Positions 1 through 11,300 are shown, counted from the first letter of the stretch. The stretch: DNA of 64,000 nt from an uncultured Carboxylicivirga sp. (GCA_947491945.1 CANLLN010000002.1:1-64000); one strand, 5' to 3'. Notes: a model not told the origin generated them from the sequence alone. Numbers and translations: made by a program.

Positions 1-39
1 AAGGAAAGGTTTTTGAAAATAGACCTATGTTATCAACAA

Positions 40-3000
40 CTAATCGGTTTTACAACGCATTATTAAACTATAGCCAATATTATTAATAAATTCCTCGTCA
101 GCATTACTGATCACCAGCTTCTGATCCATGGGTTTATGTGGCTGTTGAGTCTGATACTTTTCCTTTAAAAGCTGACGACGTTTCAGCAAGTTGTAAACCA
201 CATCCATGAGCATATCATTACTAAAGGGCTTGGTAAGATAACGGTCTGCACCCATTTTATAGCCCTTATTAACAGCCCCTTCCTCATCGCGGGCAGTAAG
301 CAATACAACCGGAATATGACTTATGGAGGTGGTGGTTTTCACACGACGGCATAGTTCAATTCCATCCATCACAGGCATCATCACATCTGATACAATCATA
401 TCGGGCTGACGCTCCTCTGTGATTCTCAAGGCTTCCTGTCCATTACCAGCCAGATATATCTTTTTAAAATAAGGGGCAAAAATACTCTTTAAGTAACGTG
501 TCATCTCAGCATTATCATCCACTACCAGAAGCGTCAGTGGTGACAATACGGCTTTAATATTTTCTGATGCCTTGCTATTTGCCACCAACACATCAGTGCT
601 GTTGGTTTGCATTATTGTACCCTCCGGGCTGTTACAATAAGTCAAAGGTAGCGTAAAGTAAAAACGTGCCCCCCCTTCGGGTCGATTATTAGCACCCATG
701 ACACCGCCCTGCATCTCTATCAAAGCGCGGGCATAGGACAGGCCAATGCCATAGCCTTCGTTGTGAGCATCACCTTGCCGATAACGCTCAAATACTCGGG
801 TATCATCACCCGGCTGAAGTCCCATACCTTCGTCGCCAATCGCGATCTCAACCACTTCCTCATCAAGCTTACGGGTTGACCACGACAGAGTGGCTGATGC
901 GCCGGCATACTTAAAAGCGTTAACCATAAGATTGTGTACTACCTTTTTACAGGCTGTCTCATCCATCATCACATTCTCAACGCGATCATCCAGCTGCCAT
1001 GCTATCTGCATATTCCGCTTTTCCAGCTCAAAAACGAATTCATTTACAACCGTCTTTAGCCAGGAATTAAGCGAAACAGCCTTCTTGGACAGCTTTTCAT
1101 CGCCCTGCTCCATCTTACCCAGGCTAAGCGCCTGACCTGTTAAAGCCTTCAGGTGTTGCACCTGACGATTTATGAGTGTGAGCAAATTAAGGGCTGAGGC
1201 AGATAGGTTGTCTGATTTCAGCAGCTGTTCAACAGGACCGGCAATAAGGGTTAGTGGAGTGCGCAGCTCATGAGAGATATTCACCAGAAAATTGAGCTTT
1301 TGATGATTAACGGCACGATCCTTCTGCACCAGGGCCAGCTGTACTTTTCTTTTTCGGCGCTGTTCAGAAAAAAACAGCATTGCTGCCGACACAAGCGCCA
1401 TTATTAGTACTACAGCCCAAATAAACCAGGCTCGCTGCCAAAAAGGAGGCATAACTGTAAATAGCAGCAGCTCCTGAGGCGCAGACCAATCACCATTGGA
1501 AAGTTGGGTTTGCACACTCACCGGATAAGTTCCCGGAGGAAGAAAGGAAAGATCGAACTCAGTATCGTATGACTCGACATAAGGCCTCGCTTTGTTGCCC
1601 ACCTTGTATCGGAAACGCTTATCGCTGAAGAAGTCGTGACTCTTAATTAATAGCGAAAAACGAAAACTTGTATAGTGCCAGGGCACATCTATCTTTTTTG
1701 TAGCCATCAGGTCGGCATAGCGCTTGGCAGATAAGGCTTGTCCATTTTGTTCAACTTGTGTAAGATGCAGCTCCACCGGACTTTCGGATTTTTGATAATA
1801 GCCCTTACGAATATGCACCAAGCCATTAACCCCGCCAAGATACACATCCCCATTCCGCGTGGTAAGCACCGATTTAACCAGGTATTCATTCTGAAAAACT
1901 CCTTCGGAGGCACCATAACGCATGCTTGTATGAAGGGTGGTATTATAAAGTATCAGGTCGCCATTTAGCCCCATCCACAACTGATCATTAACCGGACCTG
2001 ACAGGCTGTTGATGGGCCGATCGGTGTCCGACAGTAGTACCTCACATTGCCTGGTATTCATATCATAAGCGCACAGGGTGCCGGAGCTGGCCACCCATAC
2101 GGTATCCATATTATGACATACTGCCGCCTGTATATCGTCTGTACCGGCCCACTTATGAAGCAGGTCTATACGACGAGCCTCTGCATCGTAGTTATAAATT
2201 CCTTTTTTACTGAAGAAAATACTTGCATCCTGAAAAGTACCCGCAGGCTTCAGTTCGCCATCGCCTTGCAGTTGGGTGGTGCGAGGCAACAACTCAAACC
2301 TTCTCTTTTGAGTATCGAGACGATAAACTTCATTTTCGAGCAGAAGAATAGTACCATTGGAATCTTTCAAAAGGCTCACCCCAAGGTAACGCTGACCAGG
2401 CATCGACAAAGTGTCTGCAATACTCACCGAATAGTTACTGAGCTTGCCCGAATGAATATCAAAATGTTTCAATCCTTCTAAATAGCAATTAAGCAACAAG
2501 CTACCTTGATCAAGCGACACAATTGCATTTACTTTTTTGCCTTTTGTAGAGGCATAATGCTGAAAACGCCCGGTTTGTGAATCATAACGGTTTAAGCCTC
2601 CCCCATCGGTGCCCACCCACACCTGCCCGGCTTCATCTTCGTACAAGCTAAGTACAGCAGGACTGCTTAAGCCCAAAGGACTATTAAATGGTGCATTGGT
2701 ATGAGCCGATATGGACACTTGCTTAATGGCAAACAAACCACTATTAACCGTCCCGAGCCACAAGCCACCGTAGGTATCACAATAAATATGCGATACAGTA
2801 TTTAATCGCAAACGATGAAAAAAAGGAGCGATATTACCGATGTTACTGAAACGATTTGTTAGCAGATCGTAAACCTGCACACCATGTCCATCAGTGCCCA
2901 TCCACAGCTGATTATCCACCTGTGTAATATCAAGGATAACATCATTTTGCAGTGCACTATTGGTCTTTGTAAAATGCCGAAGACATTGGCCTTGCTTATC

Positions 3001-3735
3001 AAAAACCTTAACCCCCTTCTTGTAACCACTGATCCAAAGATGATCACGGTTATCAATACAGGCAGCCATAATCTCGTCTTCTGCAATAAAAGGCACCCGA
3101 CTTAACTGACCACTATTTAAATCACAAAAATAAGCACCCTTCCATCTCGAAATAATCAAGACAGTATTTCCCTGCCACGGAAAAATCTGATAAAAAAGTG
3201 GCAAGCCGGTATTTAATCCTTTAAAATCCAATAACTCAAAGCTTCGGCTTACCATATCATATAAAGCCAGGTGACGACCAGCTCCAAATATCAGCTTTGA
3301 ATTGTGCACCAGCACGTTACTATAAACCGTGTCGCGCTGGGCACGGCCTGTCACAACCTGATGAAAAGTATCGTTATGCCGTGAATAGGTAGCCATTCCC
3401 TTGTCGGTTCCCACCCAAATATCACCCTTATCGTCTTCAGTTATAAAATAAATATAATTGCCCGGCAGGCCATCGGGGGCAGTCTCACGAGCATGATAAC
3501 ATTTCATGCGTGTTCCATCATAACGGTTTAATCCATTACGGGTACCTATCCACAGCATCCCCACTGCATCGCGTAATATTGTTCGAACAGAGTTTTGCGA
3601 CAAACCCTGTTCGATGGCTATTTGTTCTGTATAAAATTGCTTGCTAAGCGGCTTGCCAAAGGCACTCTGAAAATTTCCCCAAAAAAAGAGCCCTATGCCA
3701 AATAATACTAACAATGTATGCTTCGAAAAATTCAT
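40..3735 (-). CDS. Hybrid two-component sensor/regulator (HTCS) lacking the C-terminal AraC domain
   Basis: A signal peptide (about residues 1-27) is followed by a long periplasmic reg_prop beta-propeller sensor (repeats such as LWIGTRNGLNRYDG, VWVGTDGGGLNRYDS), a Y_Y_Y domain near residues 710-765 and one membrane helix at about 775-797. The histidine kinase has its phospho-His in NISHELRTPL at residue 822, then an ATPase domain, then a receiver (about 1068-1185) with acceptor Asp1117 in VSDVMMP and Lys1169 in TKPF. In this family the receiver is normally followed by an AraC-type helix-turn-helix. Here the linker ISNADEEFINNI runs into a short unrelated tail and a TAG stop at 40-42, so about 100 residues are missing. 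The gene lies at the end of the GH18/SusC/SusD/GH20 locus and would be its local sensor. Without the DNA-binding domain it may be inactive as a regulator or act through a partner. Kinase and receiver calls are certain; the current function is not. Confidence 0.93.
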   Translation of the reverse strand: MNFSKHTLLVLFGIGLFFWGNFQSAFGKPLSKQFYTEQIAIEQGLSQNSVRTILRDAVGMLWIGTRNGLNRYDGTRMKCYHARETAPDGLPGNYIYFITEDDKGDIWVGTDKGMATYSRHNDTFHQVVTGRAQRDTVYSNVLVHNSKLIFGAGRHLALYDMVSRSFELLDFKGLNTGLPLFYQIFPWQGNTVLIISRWKGAYFCDLNSGQLSRVPFIAEDEIMAACIDNRDHLWISGYKKGVKVFDKQGQCLRHFTKTNSALQNDVILDITQVDNQLWMGTDGHGVQVYDLLTNRFSNIGNIAPFFHRLRLNTVSHIYCDTYGGLWLGTVNSGLFAIKQVSISAHTNAPFNSPLGLSSPAVLSLYEDEAGQVWVGTDGGGLNRYDSQTGRFQHYASTKGKKVNAIVSLDQGSLLLNCYLEGLKHFDIHSGKLSNYSVSIADTLSMPGQRYLGVSLLKDSNGTILLLENEVYRLDTQKRRFELLPRTTQLQGDGELKPAGTFQDASIFFSKKGIYNYDAEARRIDLLHKWAGTDDIQAAVCHNMDTVWVASSGTLCAYDMNTRQCEVLLSDTDRPINSLSGPVNDQLWMGLNGDLILYNTTLHTSMRYGASEGVFQNEYLVKSVLTTRNGDVYLGGVNGLVHIRKGYYQKSESPVELHLTQVEQNGQALSAKRYADLMATKKIDVPWHYTSFRFSLLIKSHDFFSDKRFRYKVGNKARPYVESYDTEFDLSFLPPGTYPVSVQTQLSNGDWSAPQELLLFTVMPPFWQRAWFIWAVVLIMALVSAAMLFFSEQRRKRKVQLALVQKDRAVNHQKLNFLVNISHELRTPLTLIAGPVEQLLKSDNLSASALNLLTLINRQVQHLKALTGQALSLGKMEQGDEKLSKKAVSLNSWLKTVVNEFVFELEKRNMQIAWQLDDRVENVMMDETACKKVVHNLMVNAFKYAGASATLSWSTRKLDEEVVEIAIGDEGMGLQPGDDTRVFERYRQGDAHNEGYGIGLSYARALIEMQGGVMGANNRPEGGARFYFTLPLTYCNSPEGTIMQTNSTDVLVANSKASENIKAVLSPLTLLVVDDNAEMTRYLKSIFAPYFKKIYLAGNGQEALRITEERQPDMIVSDVMMPVMDGIELCRRVKTTTSISHIPVVLLTARDEEGAVNKGYKMGADRYLTKPFSNDMLMDVVYNLLKRRQLLKEKYQTQQPHKPMDQKLVISNADEEFINNIGYSLIMRCKTD

Positions 3736-3769
3736 AAAAACAAGACCTTAGAATCCCAACTTTCCTCTG

Positions 3770-3777
3770 CAAAACTA
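3770..3777 (-). promoter_or_regulatory. Candidate -7 promoter box for the HTCS gene
   Basis: Read on the minus strand this is TAGTTTTG, a full match to the Bacteroidota -7 consensus TAnnTTTG, 35 bases upstream of the HTCS start. It lies just downstream of the terminator that ends the GH20 gene, so the sensor would be transcribed independently. No good -33 element is seen at the preferred spacing. Confidence 0.45.
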
Positions 3778-3790
3778 CGCATTTTATTGA

Positions 3791-3826
3791 GAAAGCCCCT
3801 GCCAAATTAAATTGACAGGGGCTTTC
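3791..3826 (-). terminator. Hairpin terminator after the GH20 gene
   Basis: A 14-base inverted repeat (GAAAGCCCCTGCCA with TGACAGGGGCTTTC, one mismatch) encloses an 8-base AT loop, 25 bases after the GH20 stop codon. It is symmetrical but transcription from the right fits best, separating the catabolic operon from the HTCS gene. Confidence 0.75.
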
Positions 3827-3851
3827 TGAAACCTTACTAAGCGGATAGTTC

Positions 3852-6161
3852 TTAATTGATGATGACTTCATCTACCGCCATACGAGAGAACTGACCTGCC
3901 CTAACGTGGGAAGGTGGGCAAATACCCGGCTTGGTCAACTTCACTTTTACGAAACGAGCCTTGCACTGAGGCACATTCAGTTCAATCATCTTTTTTGCTA
4001 CACCGGCTTCGAAACGAACAGCCGGAATAAGGCTTTTGCGCTGCACCGACTGAAAGCTTTTATTATCATCCGATACCAGCACTTCTATTTCTGCCGGCAG
4101 ATGTGCGGCTGCTCCACTATTGTTCAGAAAGCTACATACCACGTTATCAAACTCCATAACCTTCAATAAATCAATGGTAAATTCACCATCCTGATTGTAT
4201 AAATCCAGGTATTCTCCATCTGTATTTTTAGCAGTACCCATCAAACCATTACTCACAGTATAAGCCTGCGCATAACGCGCAATAACGGGCTTGCCTGTTG
4301 CCTTGTTAAAGCGACAATTCAGATTGAGAATAGCACCCATGCGTTGTCCATCCTTAAAGGCAGCTGCGCGCATTTTACCGGCTTGCTTGATCGTAACCGT
4401 TCCTTCGTATGGTTGGGATGTGTTCTTGGGTTCGCTACCATCCAGCGTATAATATATGCTTACATCAGGACGAATACAACTGAGGCTCACCTCAAGATGT
4501 CCCTCGACCGGCTGTACCTCATGAAAAAGGTTATTTACTGAGTTGGCATAATTGAGACCCTCCTTTTTATAAATAGTCATAAGGCGATCGTTGCGCCCAA
4601 TAAAATCGGCCCAGTCTTTATTTTGTACTTCAGTCCAGGCATTTTCAGCAAAGGCACTCATGCGAGGGAAGATCATATATTCGGCCTCCTGGGGCGTAGT
4701 TACAAACTCTGTCCATAGACAAGCCTGTATGCCTTTTAGCAATTTCTCTTGCTCTGCTGACAGCAGTTCAGTGGCTTGGTATTTATAAACATCTTCAAGA
4801 GTATTGTTACCAAAATAGGTATAGGGCTCGAACCACTGAGGGCCCTGATAACGTATGAAATACAAAGCCTTGGCAGGTGTCATAATGATAGGGTTGCCTT
4901 GTTCGGCAGCTTTTACAGCGGCAAAGCCATTACCGCGCCACCCCATAACAGTGGTCCCCTCAGGCACTTCTGCATTGGTGAGCTCATCCCAGCCCATCAC
5001 TTTTTTGCCCTTGCCATTAATATAAGCTGCCATGCGCTTAATAAAATAACCCTGCAGATCTTCCGAGCAAGTCAGGCCTTCTTCTTTGATGCGCGCCTGA
5101 CACAAAGGGCACTGATTCCAATGCGTTTTATTGGCCTCATCGCCACCCAGGTGGATATACTCCGACGGGAATAGTTCACATACTTCATCAATCATATCCT
5201 CAAGGAAAGCATACACCGAATCGTTGCCGGCACAATAGATAACTTTAGAGAACTCACCACCCATGCCCGGCACAACCTTAATGGGTTTGGGCGTTGTTGG
5301 ACATGCCAGATTTGGGTAAGCCGCCAAGGATGACAGGGTGTGTGCGGGCATCTCTATTTCCGGAATAATCTCAACACTACGCGCCTGTGCATAAGCAACC
5401 ATCTCACGAATATCGTTCTGAGTGTAATACCCCCCCATTTGCTCGGGCTCACCATCTACGGGGTTAGGGCGCAATGAGAAGAAAGTGTTACGCTCGGCCC
5501 GCCAGGCTCCCTCATCGGTAAGTGCAGGATATTTTTTTATCTCTAAACGCCAGCCATTATCATCTACCAGGTGGAAATGCAAATAATTAACCTTGTGCAT
5601 GGCTAGCTGGTCAATCAAGCGTAGTACAAATTCCTTCGGCAAAAAATGACGCGACACGTCCAGCATAAAGCCCCTGTAAGCAAAGCGCGGAGCATCCTGA
5701 ATCCGTAGGCCGGGAACCGTCCATGCCTGATCTTTCTGCCAGCTGTCCTCAAAAATGGCCAGGGGCAGTAACTGTCGTAATGTTTGTACCGCATAAAAGA
5801 ATCCATTGTAAGTAGCGGCTTCAATCACCACACCATCCTTATTGGTTTCGAGGGTATAAGCCTCCTTGCCTAATGCAGCATTGGTTTTCAGCGTTACAGC
5901 ATTGCGCTTTTGTCTTGTACTCAGCTCAGCTTTATAACTATAGTTAGCAGCCACCCTAAACTGTTCAAGCAGAGCATTTAAAGCACTTATATTAGCAGGA
6001 CTATCGACCAACCAGCGAGTATTTTCGTTAAACTCAAAACCTTGTCCTTTAGCAATGCAATGGTTCGGTTTGGGTATTACATCCACCGAGGCCTGCACAA
6101 CAGAAAGCCCACAAATCAGCAGCACAAAAAGCGCACAAAGTCTTAATTTATTCATCATCAT
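3852..6161 (-). CDS. GH20 beta-N-acetylhexosaminidase with C-terminal accessory domains
   Basis: The 769-residue secreted enzyme removes terminal GlcNAc/GalNAc from glycan ends. A signal peptide ends near VVQA|S. The GH20 N-terminal domain spans about residues 25-155, and the TIM barrel about 160-510 carries HLGGDEA with the catalytic Asp341-Glu342 pair. After the barrel come a CHB_HEX_C-type beta domain (YYTLDGSEP) and a discoidin-like C-terminal domain ending in VDEVIIN. Substrate-assisted catalysis is the family mechanism. The gene follows susD after a 284-base gap with its own hairpin, so it may be transcribed separately. It is a distant paralogue of the GH20 at 29466-31445. Confidence 0.93.
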   Translation of the reverse strand: MMMNKLRLCALFVLLICGLSVVQASVDVIPKPNHCIAKGQGFEFNENTRWLVDSPANISALNALLEQFRVAANYSYKAELSTRQKRNAVTLKTNAALGKEAYTLETNKDGVVIEAATYNGFFYAVQTLRQLLPLAIFEDSWQKDQAWTVPGLRIQDAPRFAYRGFMLDVSRHFLPKEFVLRLIDQLAMHKVNYLHFHLVDDNGWRLEIKKYPALTDEGAWRAERNTFFSLRPNPVDGEPEQMGGYYTQNDIREMVAYAQARSVEIIPEIEMPAHTLSSLAAYPNLACPTTPKPIKVVPGMGGEFSKVIYCAGNDSVYAFLEDMIDEVCELFPSEYIHLGGDEANKTHWNQCPLCQARIKEEGLTCSEDLQGYFIKRMAAYINGKGKKVMGWDELTNAEVPEGTTVMGWRGNGFAAVKAAEQGNPIIMTPAKALYFIRYQGPQWFEPYTYFGNNTLEDVYKYQATELLSAEQEKLLKGIQACLWTEFVTTPQEAEYMIFPRMSAFAENAWTEVQNKDWADFIGRNDRLMTIYKKEGLNYANSVNNLFHEVQPVEGHLEVSLSCIRPDVSIYYTLDGSEPKNTSQPYEGTVTIKQAGKMRAAAFKDGQRMGAILNLNCRFNKATGKPVIARYAQAYTVSNGLMGTAKNTDGEYLDLYNQDGEFTIDLLKVMEFDNVVCSFLNNSGAAAHLPAEIEVLVSDDNKSFQSVQRKSLIPAVRFEAGVAKKMIELNVPQCKARFVKVKLTKPGICPPSHVRAGQFSRMAVDEVIIN

Positions 6162-6256
6162 AAATAAGTATTTATTATAATATTTATTTTTACCAAAAAA
6201 ATACCTCTTAGATTATTCATTTAGTTAATTAATTATAATTTTTATCAAAACAAATA

Positions 6257-6291
6257 ATGAGCCTGCCCACTGCTTAGCAGGTCAGGCTCAT
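6257..6291 (-). terminator. Hairpin terminator between susD and GH20
   Basis: Arms ATGAGCCTG and CAGGCTCAT (9 bases, perfect) enclose a loop that contains a second short repeat (CCTGC/GCAGG). On the minus strand it is followed by a T-rich stretch (TATTTGTTTTGAT). It lies 155 bases beyond the susD stop. It probably ends or attenuates the susC/susD transcript. Confidence 0.55.
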
Positions 6292-6445
6292 CGGAGATGT
6301 ATTAAGCTGATTTTTTTGCGAGTCGTCTATTGACATACTATCAGCAACGATTAAGTCATATTAACTTAAAACCGTTTGTGAAATAAACTCTTTTTGAGCT
6401 TACGCAAATTACTTAATAAAAACTATAAAGCACTATGTCTTAATA

Positions 6446-8368
6446 TTAATCCAGATCCACAGCATAGTCTGCAATTCCTGCCACTTTACTGGGCCATCCG
6501 GGGTTTTGATAAATGGTGGAACTATTAACATCACCATTGGGCGAAGTCATAATGATCTCACTCACAGGTATAGGCTCCAGATAGTGCGCCTTGGGGAAAG
6601 TGTATCCACCATAAGACGGAGAGGAAGCATTGAGTCGCAAGGGCTGTACATAGTTACCCATGCCACTTTGCGATACTACGCCGGCCTGTATATCCTTAGG
6701 ATCGTAGTATTGATACATGTCTTCCCACAGGTTAATACCTTCGATGTTATAGTTAACCATATGATCGAGGGCACGCCAGCGCTTCAGGTCATTATAACGA
6801 AACCCTTCGGCCACAAACTCACAACGACGCTCGCGGCGAATATTGTAAAGCGTAGGTGAAACGTAAGTACCTGCCGACTTGGTAGCCAGATCCGTTTCCT
6901 GCTCTAAAATGGTGGCGGCAATGGTTGCGTTGTAATCCTCATCAACACCAGCACGATTGCGCAAGGCTCTCCAATAAGTGTCGCAGTTACCACCCAATGC
7001 ACCATGACGCTCGTAATACGCCTCAAGATAAATCAAGTAGGCTTCAGCTGCACGGAAAACAGGCACATCAGTAGTTCCGGCTCCAGCCTCATCCTGTCCA
7101 TCTTCGGTACTCATCCACTTCTTAATCTCATAACCGGTAGCCGTACCCTGGTTACCCACAACATGGATATTCGGCAGGTAATCCACCACGGTATCATTTA
7201 CGAGCTCTCCATTTTGTTCAATCTGACGCATTACAAAACCGGCATCCTTAACTGAAGATACTAATCGATTATCGCGGTTCTTTAGTACATCGTGCACCAT
7301 CAAATCCCCCTGATACAAACCTTCCGAATCAGCATATAAAGGCATACCGTTGCTCAACAGGAAGTTTTCGACGAAGGCCTTTGTAAGTCCTGTACCTGCA
7401 CCTGTCCGCGACAAGTAATGCGTGGCACTGTGCGATACAACTCCCTCCTCGTAGTAAAGGGCAAGGATCACTTCGGGAATGCTTTCAAGACCTTTTATAC
7501 GGTTAAACATCTCCTGATAATCATCGTGCAGCGGACGCGCCTGCGCCACCGCATCAGCGGCTTCGTAAGCCTGCTCGAAGAACCAGTTGTATTCGGCCTC
7601 GATGCCACCGGCCAGAAACTGAAAATCGGGGTACATGGCATGTCCGGGCCATTTGGCATTACCCGGAGCCAGGGCAGTGCCCTGATGATACTTTAACCAG
7701 GTAGCTTCATACAAGGCCACTCGCCCTTTCATCAGACGTGCTGCATCCTTGCACAAACGTCCTGTTTCAGGCGCTTCATCCAGCATCAGCTCAATGGCTT
7801 TGTCCAGGTCAGACAGTATGAAACGAGCAACCTCATTGCGGGGTGCTCTTTTACTAGCCTGCACAAGTCCCTCAAAGTCGTTGGAGAGCATCTCCGTAAG
7901 AATGGGAACATCACCAATGGTTGAAAGCAAACGAAAGTAATCATAGGCTCTAAAGAAATACGCTTCTCCCACATAGTGATCCAACAGTATTTCGGTTCCC
8001 ATGATTTTACCGGCAGCACGCTTTTCGGCAATCTTGGCCAAAAAGTAGTTAATATCACGGATAACCTCAAACTTCCATTCGCTCTGTTTTACTAAAGGCG
8101 TCTGCTTATCACCCTTATAAAAATTAATATTAGGCGTATGTGACGACTGGTTATCGCTATTGTTATCGGCATTATACAAGCCCCCATACCAGTTACTCAT
8201 ACCCGGCAGTTGCTTATAAAAGGTGGTAGTGAACATCGCCAAATCTTCCACCCTATTAAAGTAAGCCTCATCGGATCCAAAATCCAGGGGATCGCGCTCC
8301 AGAAAGTCTTCGCAGCTCCAAAAAGCCGGTATCAGTACTAAACTTAAAATATATAATATTTTCTTCAT
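6446..8368 (-). CDS. SusD/RagB family outer-membrane glycan-binding lipoprotein
   Basis: The 640-residue protein has a lipoprotein signal with Cys19 (PAFWSCED) and the SusD pattern throughout: an N-terminal helical region rich in aromatic residues, TPR-like helices (VGEAYFFRAYDYFRLL) and the C-terminal segment with RRERRCEFVAEGFRYNDLKRW, typical of RagB/SusD. It forms the lid over the SusC pore encoded 24 bases upstream and binds oligosaccharide at the cell surface. The linked GH18 and GH20 genes suggest a GlcNAc-containing glycan (chitin-type or N-glycan), but the ligand cannot be read from the sequence. Confidence 0.95.
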   Translation of the reverse strand: MKKILYILSLVLIPAFWSCEDFLERDPLDFGSDEAYFNRVEDLAMFTTTFYKQLPGMSNWYGGLYNADNNSDNQSSHTPNINFYKGDKQTPLVKQSEWKFEVIRDINYFLAKIAEKRAAGKIMGTEILLDHYVGEAYFFRAYDYFRLLSTIGDVPILTEMLSNDFEGLVQASKRAPRNEVARFILSDLDKAIELMLDEAPETGRLCKDAARLMKGRVALYEATWLKYHQGTALAPGNAKWPGHAMYPDFQFLAGGIEAEYNWFFEQAYEAADAVAQARPLHDDYQEMFNRIKGLESIPEVILALYYEEGVVSHSATHYLSRTGAGTGLTKAFVENFLLSNGMPLYADSEGLYQGDLMVHDVLKNRDNRLVSSVKDAGFVMRQIEQNGELVNDTVVDYLPNIHVVGNQGTATGYEIKKWMSTEDGQDEAGAGTTDVPVFRAAEAYLIYLEAYYERHGALGGNCDTYWRALRNRAGVDEDYNATIAATILEQETDLATKSAGTYVSPTLYNIRRERRCEFVAEGFRYNDLKRWRALDHMVNYNIEGINLWEDMYQYYDPKDIQAGVVSQSGMGNYVQPLRLNASSPSYGGYTFPKAHYLEPIPVSEIIMTSPNGDVNSSTIYQNPGWPSKVAGIADYAVDLD

Positions 8369-8392
8369 TGTCGTTCTTTTTACTACTGCACA

Positions 8393-11300
8393 TTAAAATG
8401 TTACCGATAAACCTACTGAATAGGTCGAATACATCGGATAAGCTTTACCAGGTCCGTACTCTGTACCCCCCACAGCCTCGGGATCAACAATCATAAGATT
8501 GGTCCAGGTCAGCAGGTTTTCTCCGGAAAAATAAAGCCGCGCTTTACTAATGTATTTCGACAAGATATGCTTGTTGGGCAGGTTAAAGCCAATCTGTACG
8601 TTTTTAAGGCGTAGATAGGAGGCATCCTGCATGTAGTAATCATTAACATGACGGTTCTCGCCCGATGTTTTCAGACGGGCATAGTATGGGTCGAGGTTAG
8701 CTCCCAGCGGATCGCCTGCCGGACGAAAGTAGTCAAGGTGATCTTTGTACAGTGAACGCTGCCATGGTGCGGCGATACCAAAAAAGGTAGCACTACCATC
8801 AAAGAAATAATCGCGCTTACCCACACCCTGCAGAAAGAGTGAGAAATCGATAAACTTATAGGCACCGCCCAATCGCAATCCGTAGGTATAACGGGGGGTG
8901 GCATTACCAATCACCTCGCGGTCACCCGGATCATAAATGGTGTTACCACCCTGGTTTACACTGCCTGATCCATCCAGATCTTTGTACATAAAATCACCGG
9001 CTCCCCAGTAAGCCCCGAGGCTCGATTGTGAGTATTTATCCTGCCACTGCTGCATCTCCAAATCACTCTTAGCAATACCTTCTACACGATAACCCCAGAT
9101 ATCACCCAGCTTCTTGCCTACAAAATATCCATCGATAGCGCCATCGGGGCTATCATACTTTGTGATCGTGCTTTGGTAGTCACTTAACGAAACGGTTACA
9201 TCGTAGCTAAAATCTGAACCAATACGGTCGCGATAGCTAAGTTCCAATTCCCAGCCTTCTGTTTCCAGCTCGGAGTTATTGGTCCGGGGTGGCTTGGCTC
9301 CGTAAATATTGGGTAAAGCCTTAGCCGGCCCTATCATATCTTTGGTAACACGCTTATACCAATCGAGCGATCCTCGGAAACGGTTCCCCCAAAATCCAAA
9401 ATCAAGACCTACTCCGGTATTTTCAATTTTCTCCCAGGTGAGTGAGCGGGTGAAGGGGGCAGGAGCCGGAAGCTTGTTAGCATTTTCACCTCCTAAAATA
9501 ACACCGCTTGCACCTGGACTCATCACCTGATAGTACGGATAGAAACTGGATGTATTCTGGTTACCCAACTGACCATAAGAGGCCCGCAACTTCAACATTT
9601 CAAATCCCTGTTCAGCCAATGAAGTCCAAAATCCTTCCTGAGCAATGTTCCAACCCAATGAGAATGATGGGAAATACCCCCAGCGCTGCTCGCTCGGGAA
9701 ACGTGAAGCTGCATCGGTTCGGAAGTTTACCTCCGCCATGTATTTATCGCGGAACACATAATTGAAACGCGAAAAAATACCCAGGTTAGACCACTCCCCT
9801 TTCTTTTCCGACATCAGCGGATTTGTTCCGGCCGGAGAAGGTAAAAAGGGTTTGTCATCAATTAATACATCATCGGAGGAAACACGGGTAAACTCCTTGT
9901 AATAGTATTCTGTTTGCACACCCACTAACACTTTGAAGTAATGATCACCTGCCGTTCGCTCGTAATCACTACGGAAGTTAGTGCTCAAATAATTAACATG
10001 TCCATTACCTTTTTCGTAGTATGAAGTACCAGCCGGTGGTTGACGCAGGAAGGTACCATTGGGTCGTACATCGGATTTATCGATCACCCCTTCCAGCACC
10101 TGAAAATACTCGGGCATACCATCAGGCAGTGTCATGGCCAGCTTTTTAAACTGTCGTGTCTCACGCGGGTTCTCCAGACGGCTACCCAGTTCTCCATAAA
10201 ACTTCCAGTTTTTGATAGGCTCAAATGTTAATTTGGCTTGATTATAAACGATGCGGTCATTACGCGTCTGACGTCCCCCATTGGTAAGGGCCGGTATAAG
10301 CGACTCGGGCGAATACTCACCGTTGGGCAAATAAACCGGGATGGTTGGAAAGCGGCGTCCCAGGTTATGGAAAAACAGCGCATTTAATGCGCTAGGCTTA
10401 TCATTCTCGGTAGTTACCAGGCGGGTGTTCCAGTTAAAAGTAAGGTTGTCCAATAAATCCACTTTAATCTTACCATTTACCGACAAACGGCTAAAAGCAT
10501 CATCAGCATAAGTAAATACACCATTCTCCTTCAGGTAATTAGCTGAAAAGAAATAGGACACACCTTCTTTTCCACCGCTGAAGTTCAGGTTATGCTCATA
10601 AGAAGTCACCACATCTTTTAGGTGTACATCGTACCAATTGGTATTGCCAAAGGCCTGCTGCCCTGAGTACCAACGATTTTGCGTGGGGTGAGCTTCCGTA
10701 CCATATGGCAGCTCACCGCGCTGATAGGCCAGAATTTTGGCCAACTGTGCCTGGCTGAACTGCGGACTCTGACCGGAGTTCATATAAGCATCATTAATCA
10801 TCAGTGCAAAGGTGTGCGAGTCCACAGGATCGGGAATGTTAATGGGATCGGCAAAACGAAAGTTGCTCGTGTAATTAACACGGGTATCCTTATTTCCGGA
10901 TTTGGTAGTAATAAGGATAACACCAAAAGGAGCACGCGAACCATAAATAGAGGATGAAGCGGCATCCTTCAGCACTGAAATATTCGCAATATCGTTAGGA
11001 TTCACTGATGACAGGTCTCCTTCCATGCCGTCAATGAGAACCAGCGGACTAGAGTTAGAACCTTCATCAATGGTACCCAAACCACGAATATTAATCTTCA
11101 TCTCCTGACCGGGTGCTCCCCCTAAGTCATTGCTGATATTCAAACCGGCAATGGCGCCTTGCAATCCATCGGCAACATTAGAAATGGGGCGCGAATCTAG
11201 TACTTCAGCATCGATGGTATTCACGGCGCCTGTGGCGTTGGCCCGCTTCTGCGTACCAAAACCTACAATAACCACTTCCTCCAAGTCAAGGTTACTGCTC

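Noticed and set aside
1-70. Frameshift as explanation for the missing AraC domain of the HTCS
   Set aside because: All three minus-strand frames were read through the end of the window. Two stop at once and the third gives only about 14 residues without helix-turn-helix likeness, so a single indel does not restore the domain.
2047-2481. Plus-strand 144-codon frame inside the HTCS gene
   Set aside because: It is antisense to beta-propeller repeats that are clearly coding; the composition is that of a shadow frame.
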